Positions 37,127-46,774 of a stretch of DNA of 64,000 nt are shown in pieces. Source of the DNA: Candidatus Woesearchaeota archaeon (GTDB lineage: Archaea; Nanobdellota; Nanobdellia; Woesearchaeales; GCA-023898365); the NCBI GenBank assembly GCA_023898365.1, contig CP060219.1, positions 992,001-1,056,000 on the forward strand, given 5' to 3'. The translations under genes and the position numbers were made by a program. The notes below the pieces were generated by a model. It saw only the letters and a program-made list of their open reading frames with translations. It ran no database searches and was not told where the DNA came from. Position 1 is the first letter of the stretch. Each line of letters begins with the position of its first letter.

Positions 37127-37815
37127 ACACGCCTAGCGCAGACAACAGACTATTACTGGTACCATCAAAAATTCTTACCGTCTTTGCACACGCAGATGAT
37201 GAAGTCATAGGATGTGGAGGAACCTTAAAAGCGAACTTCAATCGTGGAGGAACAAACCTTGTTCTTTGCTTGACCGGTGGCGACAACATTACAAGAGCAA
37301 AAGAACTAGCAGACGCCACAAGTATGTTGGGTGCGGACTACAACATCAAATCATTTGCTGAAGGCGCTCTAGGAACTACTCATGGAGAAGTTACCGATAT
37401 TGTCGTGCAAACAATAAGAGAATTTCGCCCCGAGTACATTATCACTCACCGACCTGAAGATGATTATCATCAAGATCATCAAGATACGGGACATCTCGTA
37501 TTGCACGCTGCAAAGAAAGCTCAAGCAGGAACACAAGGACATTTTGCAAACGGAGTTCTCTTAACAGAAACGCACAGCATGCACCCAGATTTTCATGTTG
37601 CCGTCGATATAAGCAATGAATATGAAACAGTTCTTGCAGCCCTCCAAGCACATGCAAGTCAGCACGCAAAAGGCTCAGGATACTACTCAGATCTTATTAA
37701 AGCAAAAACTGCCTTGCGAGGATTACAAGCAGGATGTGAGCGAGCAGAAGCATTCCAATTTAGACCAATTGGTATCACCGGAGCATTTCATAGAAGAAAT
37801 TATGGACGAAAATGA
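37123..37815 (+). CDS. PIG-L/LmbE-family deacetylase 2
   Basis: Start ATG 37123 overlaps the preceding stop by 4 nt. The zinc motif is AHADDE (Ala in place of the usual Pro) with HRPEDDYHQDHQDT further on. It is a clear paralog of the preceding gene (shared SQ-KSG/NDSYY region and RGxQAGCxRAEAFQF segment), so the pair arose by tandem duplication and may act on two acetylated sugars or form a heteromer. Confidence 0.88.
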   Translation: MNTPSADNRLLLVPSKILTVFAHADDEVIGCGGTLKANFNRGGTNLVLCLTGGDNITRAKELADATSMLGADYNIKSFAEGALGTTHGEVTDIVVQTIREFRPEYIITHRPEDDYHQDHQDTGHLVLHAAKKAQAGTQGHFANGVLLTETHSMHPDFHVAVDISNEYETVLAALQAHASQHAKGSGYYSDLIKAKTALRGLQAGCERAEAFQFRPIGITGAFHRRNYGRK

Positions 37816-38951
37816 GCGTTCCAACAGCATTCGTTCTTGGATTATATGGTGCAACAGCACTTGGCATTGTGAGAGGACTAAATAAAGCAGGCATTCCAAT
37901 AAAAGGATTTCATAAAGGAACTGCTCAACCTCACGCTGCAGATTCGCGATACGTTCTTGAACATGTTCTGGCACAAAGCGAAGAAGAGTTTCTTGAAAGA
38001 CTAAACGCAACCCAACAAGGAGAAGATGAAAAAGGAGTTCTTTTTGCAACAAGCGATGAATATGCATTATTTTGTCAAGATCATGCAGCAGAACTTGAAG
38101 AGCGATTTCACATTCCTCTTGCGAGAACCGGAAGCGTTACCGACTTATTATCAAAAGAACAAAATGCGTTGATTGGTGAGCAAGCAGGATTTTCAGTTCC
38201 GCACACCCAACTGTTGTCAACACTCAATCAAAATACATTCAAAGGACCGGTGTTAGCCAAACCCTTGTCAAGCGTAGGAACAAGCAAACAAGATATTTCA
38301 ATTTATCAGAACGTTGATGAACTCATTCTCAAACGAGGACAGTTACTGCATACATACGGCGATTTGGTTGTTCAAGACTACGTTCCTGGAGGAACAGAAG
38401 ACCACATTGAAGTGCACACGTATCTTACAAAACAAGGCCCAATTATTCTTGGCATGCTCAAAAAAGTTCTTGCGAAAAAAAATGGCACCGAAGGATCAGT
38501 TGGTGTTATAGCGGAAAGTGCTTGGATGCCCGAACTAGTAGAACCCTCATTAGCCTTAACAGAATCTCTTCAATTCTCAGGACCACTTGATATTAATCTT
38601 AAACGAGATGCGGTGACCGGAAAATTCTATTTTCTTGAAGTCAATTTGAGATGTAGTTCTAATCTTTCCCTAGATACAGCTGCAGGACGTAACGCACCAG
38701 CAACTCATTATTTTGAAGTAACTGGATTACGACCAACAAGTGCCACGTTACCAGAAGAAGAGTTTCAACTAGGAGTACGTTGGCTTCATGAAGAACGACT
38801 CATGAATTATTTATCAACCGCTTCACTGGCAGAATCAAGAGCAGCAGCGCAATGTATGAGAAGAATTGGTGCTTTTGTGTATTTTGATCCTCTAGATCCT
38901 CTGCCTTATTTTAAATTACTTAAGAAGATGAAGTTTCCAGACAAGCTTTAA
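37812..38951 (+). CDS. ATP-grasp ligase
   Basis: This 379-aa protein has a pre-ATP-grasp Rossmann region (FVLGLYGATALGIVRGLNKA) and an ATP-grasp core with GPVLAKPLSSVGTSKQ, VVQDYVPGG and a metal-binding FYFLEVNLRCSSN. Family members form amide bonds to amines. It overlaps the upstream PIG-L by 4 nt, so it may acylate the amine freed by deacetylation. The 3' end overlaps convergent pyrG by 32 nt. Confidence 0.85.
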   Translation: MSVPTAFVLGLYGATALGIVRGLNKAGIPIKGFHKGTAQPHAADSRYVLEHVLAQSEEEFLERLNATQQGEDEKGVLFATSDEYALFCQDHAAELEERFHIPLARTGSVTDLLSKEQNALIGEQAGFSVPHTQLLSTLNQNTFKGPVLAKPLSSVGTSKQDISIYQNVDELILKRGQLLHTYGDLVVQDYVPGGTEDHIEVHTYLTKQGPIILGMLKKVLAKKNGTEGSVGVIAESAWMPELVEPSLALTESLQFSGPLDINLKRDAVTGKFYFLEVNLRCSSNLSLDTAAGRNAPATHYFEVTGLRPTSATLPEEEFQLGVRWLHEERLMNYLSTASLAESRAAAQCMRRIGAFVYFDPLDPLPYFKLLKKMKFPDKL

Positions 38952-40542
38952 TTAACCCATAAAACAGTGGTGCGGGTTCTTCAAGTTTACTCTTGAGTTC
39001 TGGATGCGCTTGCGTGCCAACAAAGTAAGGATGATTAGGTAGTTCAATAAACTCGACAAGTGTGCCGTCAGGACTCAATCCTGAAAAAACAAGACCGTTC
39101 TTTTGAAGAATTTCGTGATACGCAGGGTTTACTTCGTAGCGATGACGGTGTCGTTCACTTGCCTTGGGTTTCCCACCGTAGAGTTGTCTAACAAGCGAAC
39201 CCTTTTGTAAGTCTGCAGCATACGCGCCAAGGCGCATCGTTCCCCCTTTGTTAACAATCTGTTTTTGCTCTGGCAAAATGTCAACGACCGGATCAGGAGT
39301 TTGCTCATTAAATTCTGTTGAGCTTGCATTTTTTAATCCACACACATTTCGTGCAAATTCGATGACTGCAAGCTGCAACCCATAGCAAATTCCTAAGAAA
39401 GGAATATTATTTTCTCGGCAACAACGCACAACATGAATTTTTCCTTCAACGCCGCGAGCGCCAAATCCTCCGGGTACAATCACCCCATCCACGCCTTTGA
39501 GTAGGTTTTGCGCATCCGCACAAGAAGTGATGTCTGTTGTGTCAATAAAGGAGAGGGTGATGTTTGTATGTAGGTTTGCTCTGCAATGGTGAAGGGCTTC
39601 TACGATGCTCGCGTAAGAATCTTCAAGTGCTGTGTACTTGCCGCACAACGCAATAGTCACTTCCTGCTTTGGAGATTGTAATGATTGGACGAGTTCAATC
39701 CAGTTGGGGCGTAGCTTTGCGTGTACTCCCAGTTCATCTTGAAGGAGGTCGATCATGCCTTCTTTTGCAAAAATAAGGGGAAGTTCATAAACATACGAAA
39801 CATCAAGTCCAGTAATCACCGCTTCTTTTGCAACGCCACAAAACGTGCTTATTTTTTCCCTTATTGCAGGAGTTAAGTATTCGCTGCACCGACCAATAAT
39901 AATGTGTGGTTCAATGCCTCGTTCTCGTAATTGAGCAACAGATTGCTGTGTTGGTTTGCTTTTTTGTTCACTCACCCCAGCAGGAATGGGAACGTAAGTG
40001 AGATGGACATAGAGAATGTTTTCTTCCCCGACTTCTTTGCCAAGCGCACGGCAAGCTTCAATGTAGAGCTCATTTTCGAGGTCGCCAACTGTACCTCCCA
40101 CTTCTATGAGCACCACATCAGCTTGTTCGGTTGTGGCGACGTGATGAAAATGATTGCGAATCTCATCAGAAACATGAGGAATGAGTTGAACGGTTTTGCC
40201 AAGAAAATCTCCGCGACGCTCCTTTGTACGAATAGTCTCGAAGACTTTTCCCATAGTCAAATTCCAATCACGAGAACAAGTTATGCCAAGAAATCGCTCA
40301 TAATGGCCAAAATCCATATCAACTTCGCCACCATCATCAAGCACAAACACTTCACCATGCTCAACAGGGTTCATTGTACCCGGATCGACATTAAGATAGC
40401 CATCGCATTTGATGGCAATGACTTTGTTTCCGCCAGCAGCAACCAAATTTCCAATGCTTGCAGCAGCAACGCCCTTGCCAAGACCTGAGAGCACGCCGCC
40501 TGTGACAACAATGAATTTTGTTGCAGCAGCTCCCCCGACCAT
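38920..40542 (-). CDS. pyrG: CTP synthase
   Basis: ATG 40542 is preferred to an upstream in-frame start because the TATA-like ttatataaat near 40566-40575 predicts a leaderless transcript there. The amidoligase domain starts KFIVVTGGVLSGLGKG. The C-terminal class I glutamine amidotransferase has PGGFGARG, the nucleophile in LGICYGLQ and the HPE dyad (AQAHPELKS). It converts UTP to CTP. Confidence 0.97.
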   Translation of the reverse strand: MVGGAAATKFIVVTGGVLSGLGKGVAAASIGNLVAAGGNKVIAIKCDGYLNVDPGTMNPVEHGEVFVLDDGGEVDMDFGHYERFLGITCSRDWNLTMGKVFETIRTKERRGDFLGKTVQLIPHVSDEIRNHFHHVATTEQADVVLIEVGGTVGDLENELYIEACRALGKEVGEENILYVHLTYVPIPAGVSEQKSKPTQQSVAQLRERGIEPHIIIGRCSEYLTPAIREKISTFCGVAKEAVITGLDVSYVYELPLIFAKEGMIDLLQDELGVHAKLRPNWIELVQSLQSPKQEVTIALCGKYTALEDSYASIVEALHHCRANLHTNITLSFIDTTDITSCADAQNLLKGVDGVIVPGGFGARGVEGKIHVVRCCRENNIPFLGICYGLQLAVIEFARNVCGLKNASSTEFNEQTPDPVVDILPEQKQIVNKGGTMRLGAYAADLQKGSLVRQLYGGKPKASERHRHRYEVNPAYHEILQKNGLVFSGLSPDGTLVEFIELPNHPYFVGTQAHPELKSKLEEPAPLFYGLIKACLETSSS

Positions 40543-40604
40543 GAATATAGTTTTTGCAGTCCAACATTTATATAATTTTGTACTAAGAAATGTATCTGTT
40601 CGAA

Positions 40605-41807
40605 TCATATCTTAAGAGGGACATTAAAAGTTTTGAACGTGACTCCAAGAGCGCCCAGAATAAGCAAACAATACAGTAAGAGCACATAGTGAAATCCAAG
40701 CAAGAGAAGAGCGCCAGAAACAAGATAAGATATGGCAGCAGAGAGCTTAATTAAAGAAGTATAACTTCCAACCACTTTTCCTTCAATCTTGCAACGCTCA
40801 CCAATAGTTGACATGTAGGCCCACGCGGAAACATTCCATAATGCGCCAAGAATTCCACGCAAGAGGACGATGACAAATAAGAGCTCAAGATTCGGAACAA
40901 CAATAAGAAAGAGTAAGGTTATGGCTAATCCCGCCGCACCAATAAGAATACCTCTTCCTTCACCAATTCTGTCTGAGAATTGCCCAAGAGAATATTGGAA
41001 AACATGAGCAAGACCAATGAGCAATATGGCAAAACCAAAGGTTTTATTGTTTCCTCCAAAGCGATCAATAATGATAAGGGGCAGGACTAAATTCCAAAAG
41101 GGTCCTGAAAAATTTGCAGCAAACCCCAAATAGGCCATCGCACGAAGTTGTTTGAACTTAAGAAAATCAAGAACATCAGCAAAAGGGTTAAGATCGCGAA
41201 GCGTGACAGGCACATGTTTCTTCTGAGGAGGCTGATGATAATGCGACAGATCAAAGAGCGATAAAAAAATCACGATGAGCACAATGATGGCAAGCGCAAT
41301 AAGAAACACTGCTGAAAAACCGTACGTGTCAGCAAGGAATCCTCCTGCAAGCGGAGCAACAGCTACAGAAACAGAAGTCAGCGATTCATACACGCCAGAA
41401 ACCCGTCCTCGTTCCCCATCATTTTTTATAATGTCATGAATACGAGATCTTGCAGAAAGCGTCACGCTCGCAAACGAAACTGCGGCTAACAGACGAACAA
41501 CGCTCACCAGCCAAAAATTTGTAAACAATAAATAGCCTGCAAGAGCAATCATTTCGACAATGAAACCAAAAATCATGATGTGGAATCTGCCAATACGATC
41601 AGAGATAGTGCCAATCACGGGAGACGCAATCATCATCCCAAAAGCAAACAATGAGAAAAGCACCCCTACTTGGAGTGTTGAGAATCCCAGTGATAAAAAA
41701 TACGGTGTAAGAAACGACGCATATAAAAAACTTGCAAGTAAATATAACGCATTAAGCGTTGTTGTCTTCATGAACTTAGGAGAATATAATTCGTGATGAA
41801 GCATCAT
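40605..41807 (-). CDS. Major facilitator superfamily transporter
   Basis: This 400-aa protein has 12 predicted helices and MFS motif A-like GTISDRIGRFHIM between helices 2 and 3, with a second copy GQFSDRIGEGRGI. The substrate is unknown. A TATA-like cttataaag about 30 nt upstream supports the start at 41807. Confidence 0.9.
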   Translation of the reverse strand: MMLHHELYSPKFMKTTTLNALYLLASFLYASFLTPYFLSLGFSTLQVGVLFSLFAFGMMIASPVIGTISDRIGRFHIMIFGFIVEMIALAGYLLFTNFWLVSVVRLLAAVSFASVTLSARSRIHDIIKNDGERGRVSGVYESLTSVSVAVAPLAGGFLADTYGFSAVFLIALAIIVLIVIFLSLFDLSHYHQPPQKKHVPVTLRDLNPFADVLDFLKFKQLRAMAYLGFAANFSGPFWNLVLPLIIIDRFGGNNKTFGFAILLIGLAHVFQYSLGQFSDRIGEGRGILIGAAGLAITLLFLIVVPNLELLFVIVLLRGILGALWNVSAWAYMSTIGERCKIEGKVVGSYTSLIKLSAAISYLVSGALLLLGFHYVLLLYCLLILGALGVTFKTFNVPLKI

Positions 41808-41890
41808 GTCTTCTGAGAAATCACAAAACTTCCTTTATAAGCTTTTCTCCCACAACATTTTTAAGACAAGTAAATCTTCTCACGTGCTAT

Positions 41891-42011
41891 GGGCGAGTAG
41901 TTCAGCTCGGTTAGAATGCTCGGTTCGCAATCGAGAGGCCGCGGGTTCGAATAGTTGACGACTATCGGTAATGACCGAGAAGCGTTTGCTTCGAAAGTCC
42001 CGCCTCGTCCA
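41891..42011 (+). tRNA. tRNA-Ala (anticodon CGC) with T-loop intron
   Basis: The acceptor stem gggcgag/ctcgtcc contains the G3-U70 pair that identifies tRNA-Ala. The D arm gttc-agctcggtta-gaat, anticodon stem ctcgg/tcgag with loop TTCGCAA, and T stem gcggg/cccgc are all present. The T loop is interrupted by 46 nt. The anticodon is CGC and the discriminator A. Confidence 0.92.
41952..41997 (+). other. Noncanonical intron in the T loop of tRNA-Ala (59/60 or 60/61)
   Basis: Removing 46 nt between ttcgaa and tcccgc restores a 7-nt T loop and 5-bp T stem. The boundary is ambiguous by one base (41952-41997 or 41953-41998). The insert has internal complementarity (ctatcggt/accgag; gaagc/gcttc). Its position is far from the usual 37/38 site. 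Confidence 0.85.
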
Positions 42012-42019
42012 GTTTTATT

Positions 42020-43318
42020 TTATTGCTGCACGCAATAACTTCCTTCCGGACAGAAATTAAACGCGCACGTTTTTGCGCTTTGACCTGCAAGACATTCATT
42101 ATACGTCGTACTTGTTGTGCACACATACGTGGTGCCAGGATTCGTGCGTTGTGGACAAAAGTACGTGTTTGGAAATCGATTGCAAAATTCACACTTGCTA
42201 ATGCATTGATTGTCATTTGTTCGCTCTTCATAATAATTGCATACACGCGGATCGCCATGCGCAGGATCATCAAAAATTGGCGTCCCATCAGGAACGTATT
42301 CTCTATCGGTTAAATCAACAATACGTACTTTCTTTGCAACACTTTCAAAATAGCGATACTCAAGCTCGACACTGAGCAAATCATAATAGTTTGATTTACC
42401 ACTCACCACTGCTTCAGGCGGAACAAAGCAAGAAATGGTTGCGGTGTCATCAATAAATCTGACTGCATCAGGAGAACATACGAGTCGCGTCTTCCCTAAA
42501 TGCGCAACAATGTCAAACGTGTTCCAATAAGGAGTGTACGCGATAGTGTCTTGGCAGGTTGCCTCGCCGCTTGCGTTAATTGCCATGCCATTGCCAAAAT
42601 TCTTAATCGTGAATCGAAAAACAGGCATAATCAGGGCAATGGGTGTGGTCGTGTACTCATCAGTTGTACCAACAAGATTGCCATGCTCATCATACACCGG
42701 ATCTTGGGATGGAACATTCTCATTTACATACGTATAGGGCAAATGCAAGGAATCAACACTGACAATACCAACAGGTGCGCCTTGACCGCCAGAAAGAGAA
42801 AGAGGAGTCGGTTCGCACACTTGCACGCGATCGTCGTTAGGATCTCCCGCTGATAAATCAACACAAACTTGCTCAGCAAGATACGTTTTATAGGGATAAC
42901 AAAGATTGACAGATATTTGCGTTTCTGGAGCAACGATAGGACCATATTTTTTTGGTCGCAGCAATCCAAGGTTGTAAATCTGTTTTTCGCCTGTTGGATA
43001 TCCTAACGATTTTCCAAGTAAAAATACGTTTTCGCTTCCATCGGGAAGTGTTGCTTTGTCATGTTGCAAATAAAACTGGTCCGTTACGACTGAAAGAAGT
43101 CCAGGGTTTGAAACATCTATCGTGTATGCGCCCAAGTTTTGCACTTCAACTGCAAGATACGCAGGAAAGCCTTCAACTACTTCATCAGGCGGCGCATCAT
43201 CCACAAAAGAAATAACGAGTCCGTTATGGCCCGTGTAATAATTGTTTGTAATAGTTCCTGGCGAGCACGATACTAAAACAAACGAGAACAAGATAACGAA
43301 AAAAAGAGCGGATTTCAT
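42020..43318 (-). CDS. Large Cys-rich lipoprotein
   Basis: This 432-aa protein has a lipobox ending at C18 (VLVSC). A beta-rich region follows, with text like a CARDB/adhesin domain (EGFPAYLAVEVQNLGAYTI, FRFTIKNFGNG). The last 70 residues hold about ten cysteines. It is the last gene of a three-gene envelope operon. No known family is recognised. Confidence 0.78.
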   Translation of the reverse strand: MKSALFFVILFSFVLVSCSPGTITNNYYTGHNGLVISFVDDAPPDEVVEGFPAYLAVEVQNLGAYTIDVSNPGLLSVVTDQFYLQHDKATLPDGSENVFLLGKSLGYPTGEKQIYNLGLLRPKKYGPIVAPETQISVNLCYPYKTYLAEQVCVDLSAGDPNDDRVQVCEPTPLSLSGGQGAPVGIVSVDSLHLPYTYVNENVPSQDPVYDEHGNLVGTTDEYTTTPIALIMPVFRFTIKNFGNGMAINASGEATCQDTIAYTPYWNTFDIVAHLGKTRLVCSPDAVRFIDDTATISCFVPPEAVVSGKSNYYDLLSVELEYRYFESVAKKVRIVDLTDREYVPDGTPIFDDPAHGDPRVCNYYEERTNDNQCISKCEFCNRFPNTYFCPQRTNPGTTYVCTTSTTYNECLAGQSAKTCAFNFCPEGSYCVQQ

Positions 43319-44964
43319 CGGACCACCATCGAATCAGTTTTCACTAAAGAATACAAGTAATCAGCTTTGCCAAGGAAGGTCACATCAACTTTCTGATTAT
43401 TAAGGAATTGAAGTTGTTGCGTTGCATCAATATCTAAATCGCACGTTACTTGATCAAACACTTGATTGTTGTCTTGATCTCCTGCATAAAAACCATAGAA
43501 CTTGACAAGACCATCTTCTACAACCCGAACGGGAACAGGATGTTGTTTATCTTCTATTGCTCCCTTTCGTGTACCTGAGCCTGCTGGAATTCTTGGAATG
43601 CGATCACAGTTTGAAAGAGAAAATCCTTGCGGCAATCCCAGCTCAAGATAAAGGACATTATCAAGCACGCCAACAAACCCTCCAGCCATATTGTTTTTTA
43701 CGTTAAGGCCGAATACGCCAATGCGATGCGTAGAACTCGCAGGAGCAATACCTGCTGGTTGCGGCGTGTAGACGATTGGCAAAGGAACTCGCACCGGAAG
43801 GCCAACTTCAACAGGACCTTTCGTATATATTGCTTCCGCTTCTCGAGGAATGCTTAAAATAGAATTAATGTTTTGTCCACCCATCGCAAATTCTCTAAAG
43901 GTGTCTTGGCTGACAAACGAGTAGGTGATGTATGACCACGTGTTAAAATTGTAACTTGCTCGAAATTCGATTCTCCAAGATCCCGCTTCTAACCCTTGAG
44001 GAAAGGAACAACGAATATAGCGTTGTTCAAATTCATTCACGGTGAAATCTTTTTCATCATCAGCAATCGCCCCTTGGACAAAAACACCTGCCTTATCTGT
44101 TCGTTTAGCAATGCAAGAAGTGGAGACGTCTATTGATGTGCGAAATGTTTCTCCTTCAAAGGTCCATACTTTAAGCAAGGCCATGTATTCAAACGGAACA
44201 GATTTTATCATGTACTGTTGCCGTTCAGAAAAGAGTGGAACAAACTCGACAATTTGCACGCCTTGGTTTCCGTTTCGAGCAAACTCTATATCTCCTTCAT
44301 AGGCGGAGAAGGTCTTATTAATTTGTTCATCGACACGATTTTGTGTTACCGTAAATGCAAGCACCACCGAATCCCAAAACCGTTCAAAAATTTCTTTAAT
44401 CAATTTCCACGCGTTTTGCATTGCTTGATAACCGTTAATACCGCCAACTTCAGAAAATGGTTGCACCGAACCATCTGATGCTTGCGCATAGAGATTTAAC
44501 AATAATGAAACAAGGGGAAAAACAGCAAAGAGGATAATAAAAATCCAGAAGTACCAGTCAAGGATGGAAACCCAGGTTGACTCTTCATCTTCAGGCATAA
44601 TGTCAGTAAATTTAATGCCAAAGAGCCAGACAGGAATGAAAAAGAAAACCGTCTCTAAGTTCTTATAAATAGCTGAGTCAGGAGAAAAAACTCCCCAAAA
44701 TAATTTTCCAAGCAAATAAAAAATCAATGGCAAGAAAAAAGCAACAAGTGATATTGCAAGGAAAGTGCGAAAATGTTCTCCGCCAAGAAATTTTCCATCA
44801 ATAAGCTTGTTTGCCATCAATAACAAAAATAAGTAAAGGACAAACTTAATTATGAAAAGCATAAGACCGCTAAACGATGTGCCAAGAATAAAGACGTCAA
44901 AGAGATGGAATGCTACCACTAGCATCAGCAGAGTAGACCAACCAGATCCTGAAGAAGCTACCAT
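43315..44964 (-). CDS. Multi-pass membrane protein with large extracellular domain
   Basis: This 549-aa protein has about six N-terminal helices (to about residue 155) followed by a beta-rich extracytoplasmic region of nearly 390 residues. It starts 14 nt after the upstream gene and overlaps the downstream lipoprotein start by 4 nt. The function is unknown; co-transcription suggests a surface complex. Confidence 0.78.
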   Translation of the reverse strand: MVASSGSGWSTLLMLVVAFHLFDVFILGTSFSGLMLFIIKFVLYLFLLLMANKLIDGKFLGGEHFRTFLAISLVAFFLPLIFYLLGKLFWGVFSPDSAIYKNLETVFFFIPVWLFGIKFTDIMPEDEESTWVSILDWYFWIFIILFAVFPLVSLLLNLYAQASDGSVQPFSEVGGINGYQAMQNAWKLIKEIFERFWDSVVLAFTVTQNRVDEQINKTFSAYEGDIEFARNGNQGVQIVEFVPLFSERQQYMIKSVPFEYMALLKVWTFEGETFRTSIDVSTSCIAKRTDKAGVFVQGAIADDEKDFTVNEFEQRYIRCSFPQGLEAGSWRIEFRASYNFNTWSYITYSFVSQDTFREFAMGGQNINSILSIPREAEAIYTKGPVEVGLPVRVPLPIVYTPQPAGIAPASSTHRIGVFGLNVKNNMAGGFVGVLDNVLYLELGLPQGFSLSNCDRIPRIPAGSGTRKGAIEDKQHPVPVRVVEDGLVKFYGFYAGDQDNNQVFDQVTCDLDIDATQQLQFLNNQKVDVTFLGKADYLYSLVKTDSMVVR

Positions 44965-44977
44965 TCTTAACGCTCAC

Positions 44978-46729
44978 CTATGCCTCATCAAGCTCAAGAG
45001 CAAGCTCAAGGATGGTCATATCGGATGAGGGAATGATCTCAATCGTGTTCAAGCCCGAATCGACGTAGTCATCGACTTGCCACGTCCACGTATCATCGCG
45101 CGTATGGAAACTAATTTCTCGTCCGTTAAGTTGAATAATGCCACGCTTGAGCCGGCCATTTTCGCCGCCAAAGGATAAGGAGAGTTCAATGTGATAATCA
45201 TTTCGCAAAGCATACTCATCATCTGTTGAGTCATCTTCTTGACAGGTTGCACGATGACCTCGACGATCGAAGTACCCTTCGGGACAATCATCACATTCTG
45301 CAGAGGTCACTTCTGCCTCGCAGACACTTGAAAGACCAGTAGTAGGAACATCATCACACCAATAATTCGTATTTTGTTCTCGAAGAATACCATCAGGGTC
45401 TTCATACAGGAAGGTTTGAAAGCAACAATCTCTATCATAAAAGGTAGAACAGCGAGCAGGACAGACATCATCAAAATCATCACCGCATAATCCTTCACAA
45501 ACATCAGGGGCGTGACCATTTCTATCTTCATAGCCTGAAGCGCAAAGGACGCAGTCGCCAATGTCCACGTATCCGACACAGCGATCAGTCGTGTGATCAG
45601 TTTCTACATCGCACCAGAAGTTTTCTCGATTATCAGCAAAACAACAATCCTTATCTTCTTCTGGTTCACAGTTTACTGGGCAAACACCATCAGTCACTCC
45701 ACATAAATCTGGCAAGTCCTTTGGATCAACCATGAAGAGAGCACTGTCAAGACTGAACGTGTAAAGTGGATTGATATGTTCAAACAATTCAAGCGACACC
45801 GTAGGATCTTTAACGATGACCTCGCTTCCTACAAGAGAAAAGTCAAGAAAATTATCTCCTGCCATGAGCAGTTCTGAATTAATTTCTGTGCTAAATCCTT
45901 CATCACAAGCAATATCACTTTCGTAAATGACAAAATCGTTGAGGAGAATAGCGAGTTTGTTGAGCTTGCCATCATCACACTCAGGAAAGAAACTAAGTGT
46001 TGCCGTTTCAACATTGTTTAGTTCAGTAACGGGAATGACAAAGCGCTGCTGCGAGGAACTAGCTCTACTATCAATAATGTCAGCTGTTATTTGCACGCCC
46101 GAAAGGACGACTTGGTTTCGCTTCCAAAACTGCCAGCCAACCCCAGCTGCTTGAAAGGACACATAATTAACGCCATCAACAAGGCGCTCTTTGAGAATGC
46201 GAATAGGATCCATTGAACCTTGCTGTGCGAAGCCATCATAAATTTTGTTTCCATTCACCAGAATAATAAGATGACCAGGATCAACAACATTAAAGTACAA
46301 AAGCAAGTTATTTGTTGCAGCAGGATTGGCAGCAACTTCAAACGATCTAACTTCTAAGTCAAACGCGGAATTAAAGACCGTAAGCGATGGCTGCGAGAAA
46401 ATTATTTGTGCAGAAGAAGTCATGCGCACCGCAACATCAGGAAGTTCATGACGTTTCAAACTCGCCGTATCTCTTGTGATTAACCCAGGAGATGCTTGAA
46501 ACAACACACCAGGAAGTAATGGCTGCCCGTTCGATGCAATCAACGGATTTGATGAACCGTAAGAACCCGATGAACCCGAACTTGAATAATCAGTGTCTCC
46601 TTGCAGCAAATCAACCCGCGCAGCAGGATCGACCATGAGTATGTATAATATAATGGCTAACGTAAGATAAAGTATGAAAATACCTGCGCCTGCAGCAGAG
46701 TGTCCCTTCCTTGCCTTACACCCACTCAT
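44978..46729 (-). CDS. Type IV pilin-like anchored surface protein
   Basis: ATG 46729 is preferred over GTG 46732. The N-terminus KARKGHSAAGAGIFILYLTL resembles a class III (pilin-type) signal: basic leader, Gly, then a long hydrophobic helix. The ectodomain has beta-rich parts and two Cys-rich modules of a CGVTDGVCPVNC type (about 340-500), which also recall the Cys-rich stretch of the giant protein at 1-7360. It is the first gene of the envelope operon. Confidence 0.78.
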   Translation of the reverse strand: MSGCKARKGHSAAGAGIFILYLTLAIILYILMVDPAARVDLLQGDTDYSSSGSSGSYGSSNPLIASNGQPLLPGVLFQASPGLITRDTASLKRHELPDVAVRMTSSAQIIFSQPSLTVFNSAFDLEVRSFEVAANPAATNNLLLYFNVVDPGHLIILVNGNKIYDGFAQQGSMDPIRILKERLVDGVNYVSFQAAGVGWQFWKRNQVVLSGVQITADIIDSRASSSQQRFVIPVTELNNVETATLSFFPECDDGKLNKLAILLNDFVIYESDIACDEGFSTEINSELLMAGDNFLDFSLVGSEVIVKDPTVSLELFEHINPLYTFSLDSALFMVDPKDLPDLCGVTDGVCPVNCEPEEDKDCCFADNRENFWCDVETDHTTDRCVGYVDIGDCVLCASGYEDRNGHAPDVCEGLCGDDFDDVCPARCSTFYDRDCCFQTFLYEDPDGILREQNTNYWCDDVPTTGLSSVCEAEVTSAECDDCPEGYFDRRGHRATCQEDDSTDDEYALRNDYHIELSLSFGGENGRLKRGIIQLNGREISFHTRDDTWTWQVDDYVDSGLNTIEIIPSSDMTILELALELDEA

Positions 46730-46751
46730 CACGAGTAAAACGCGGACTTAT

Positions 46752-46760
46752 CATTTATAA
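46752..46760 (-). promoter_or_regulatory. TATA box of the envelope operon
   Basis: Read on the minus strand, tttataaat lies about 27 nt before ATG 46729, consistent with a leaderless transcript for the three-gene operon. Confidence 0.6.
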
Positions 46761-46774
46761 ACTTTGCTATGAAC

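Noticed and set aside
40543..40608. Upstream extension of CTP synthase
   Set aside because: It would read through the TATA box; the family normally starts just before the KFIVVTGG segment.
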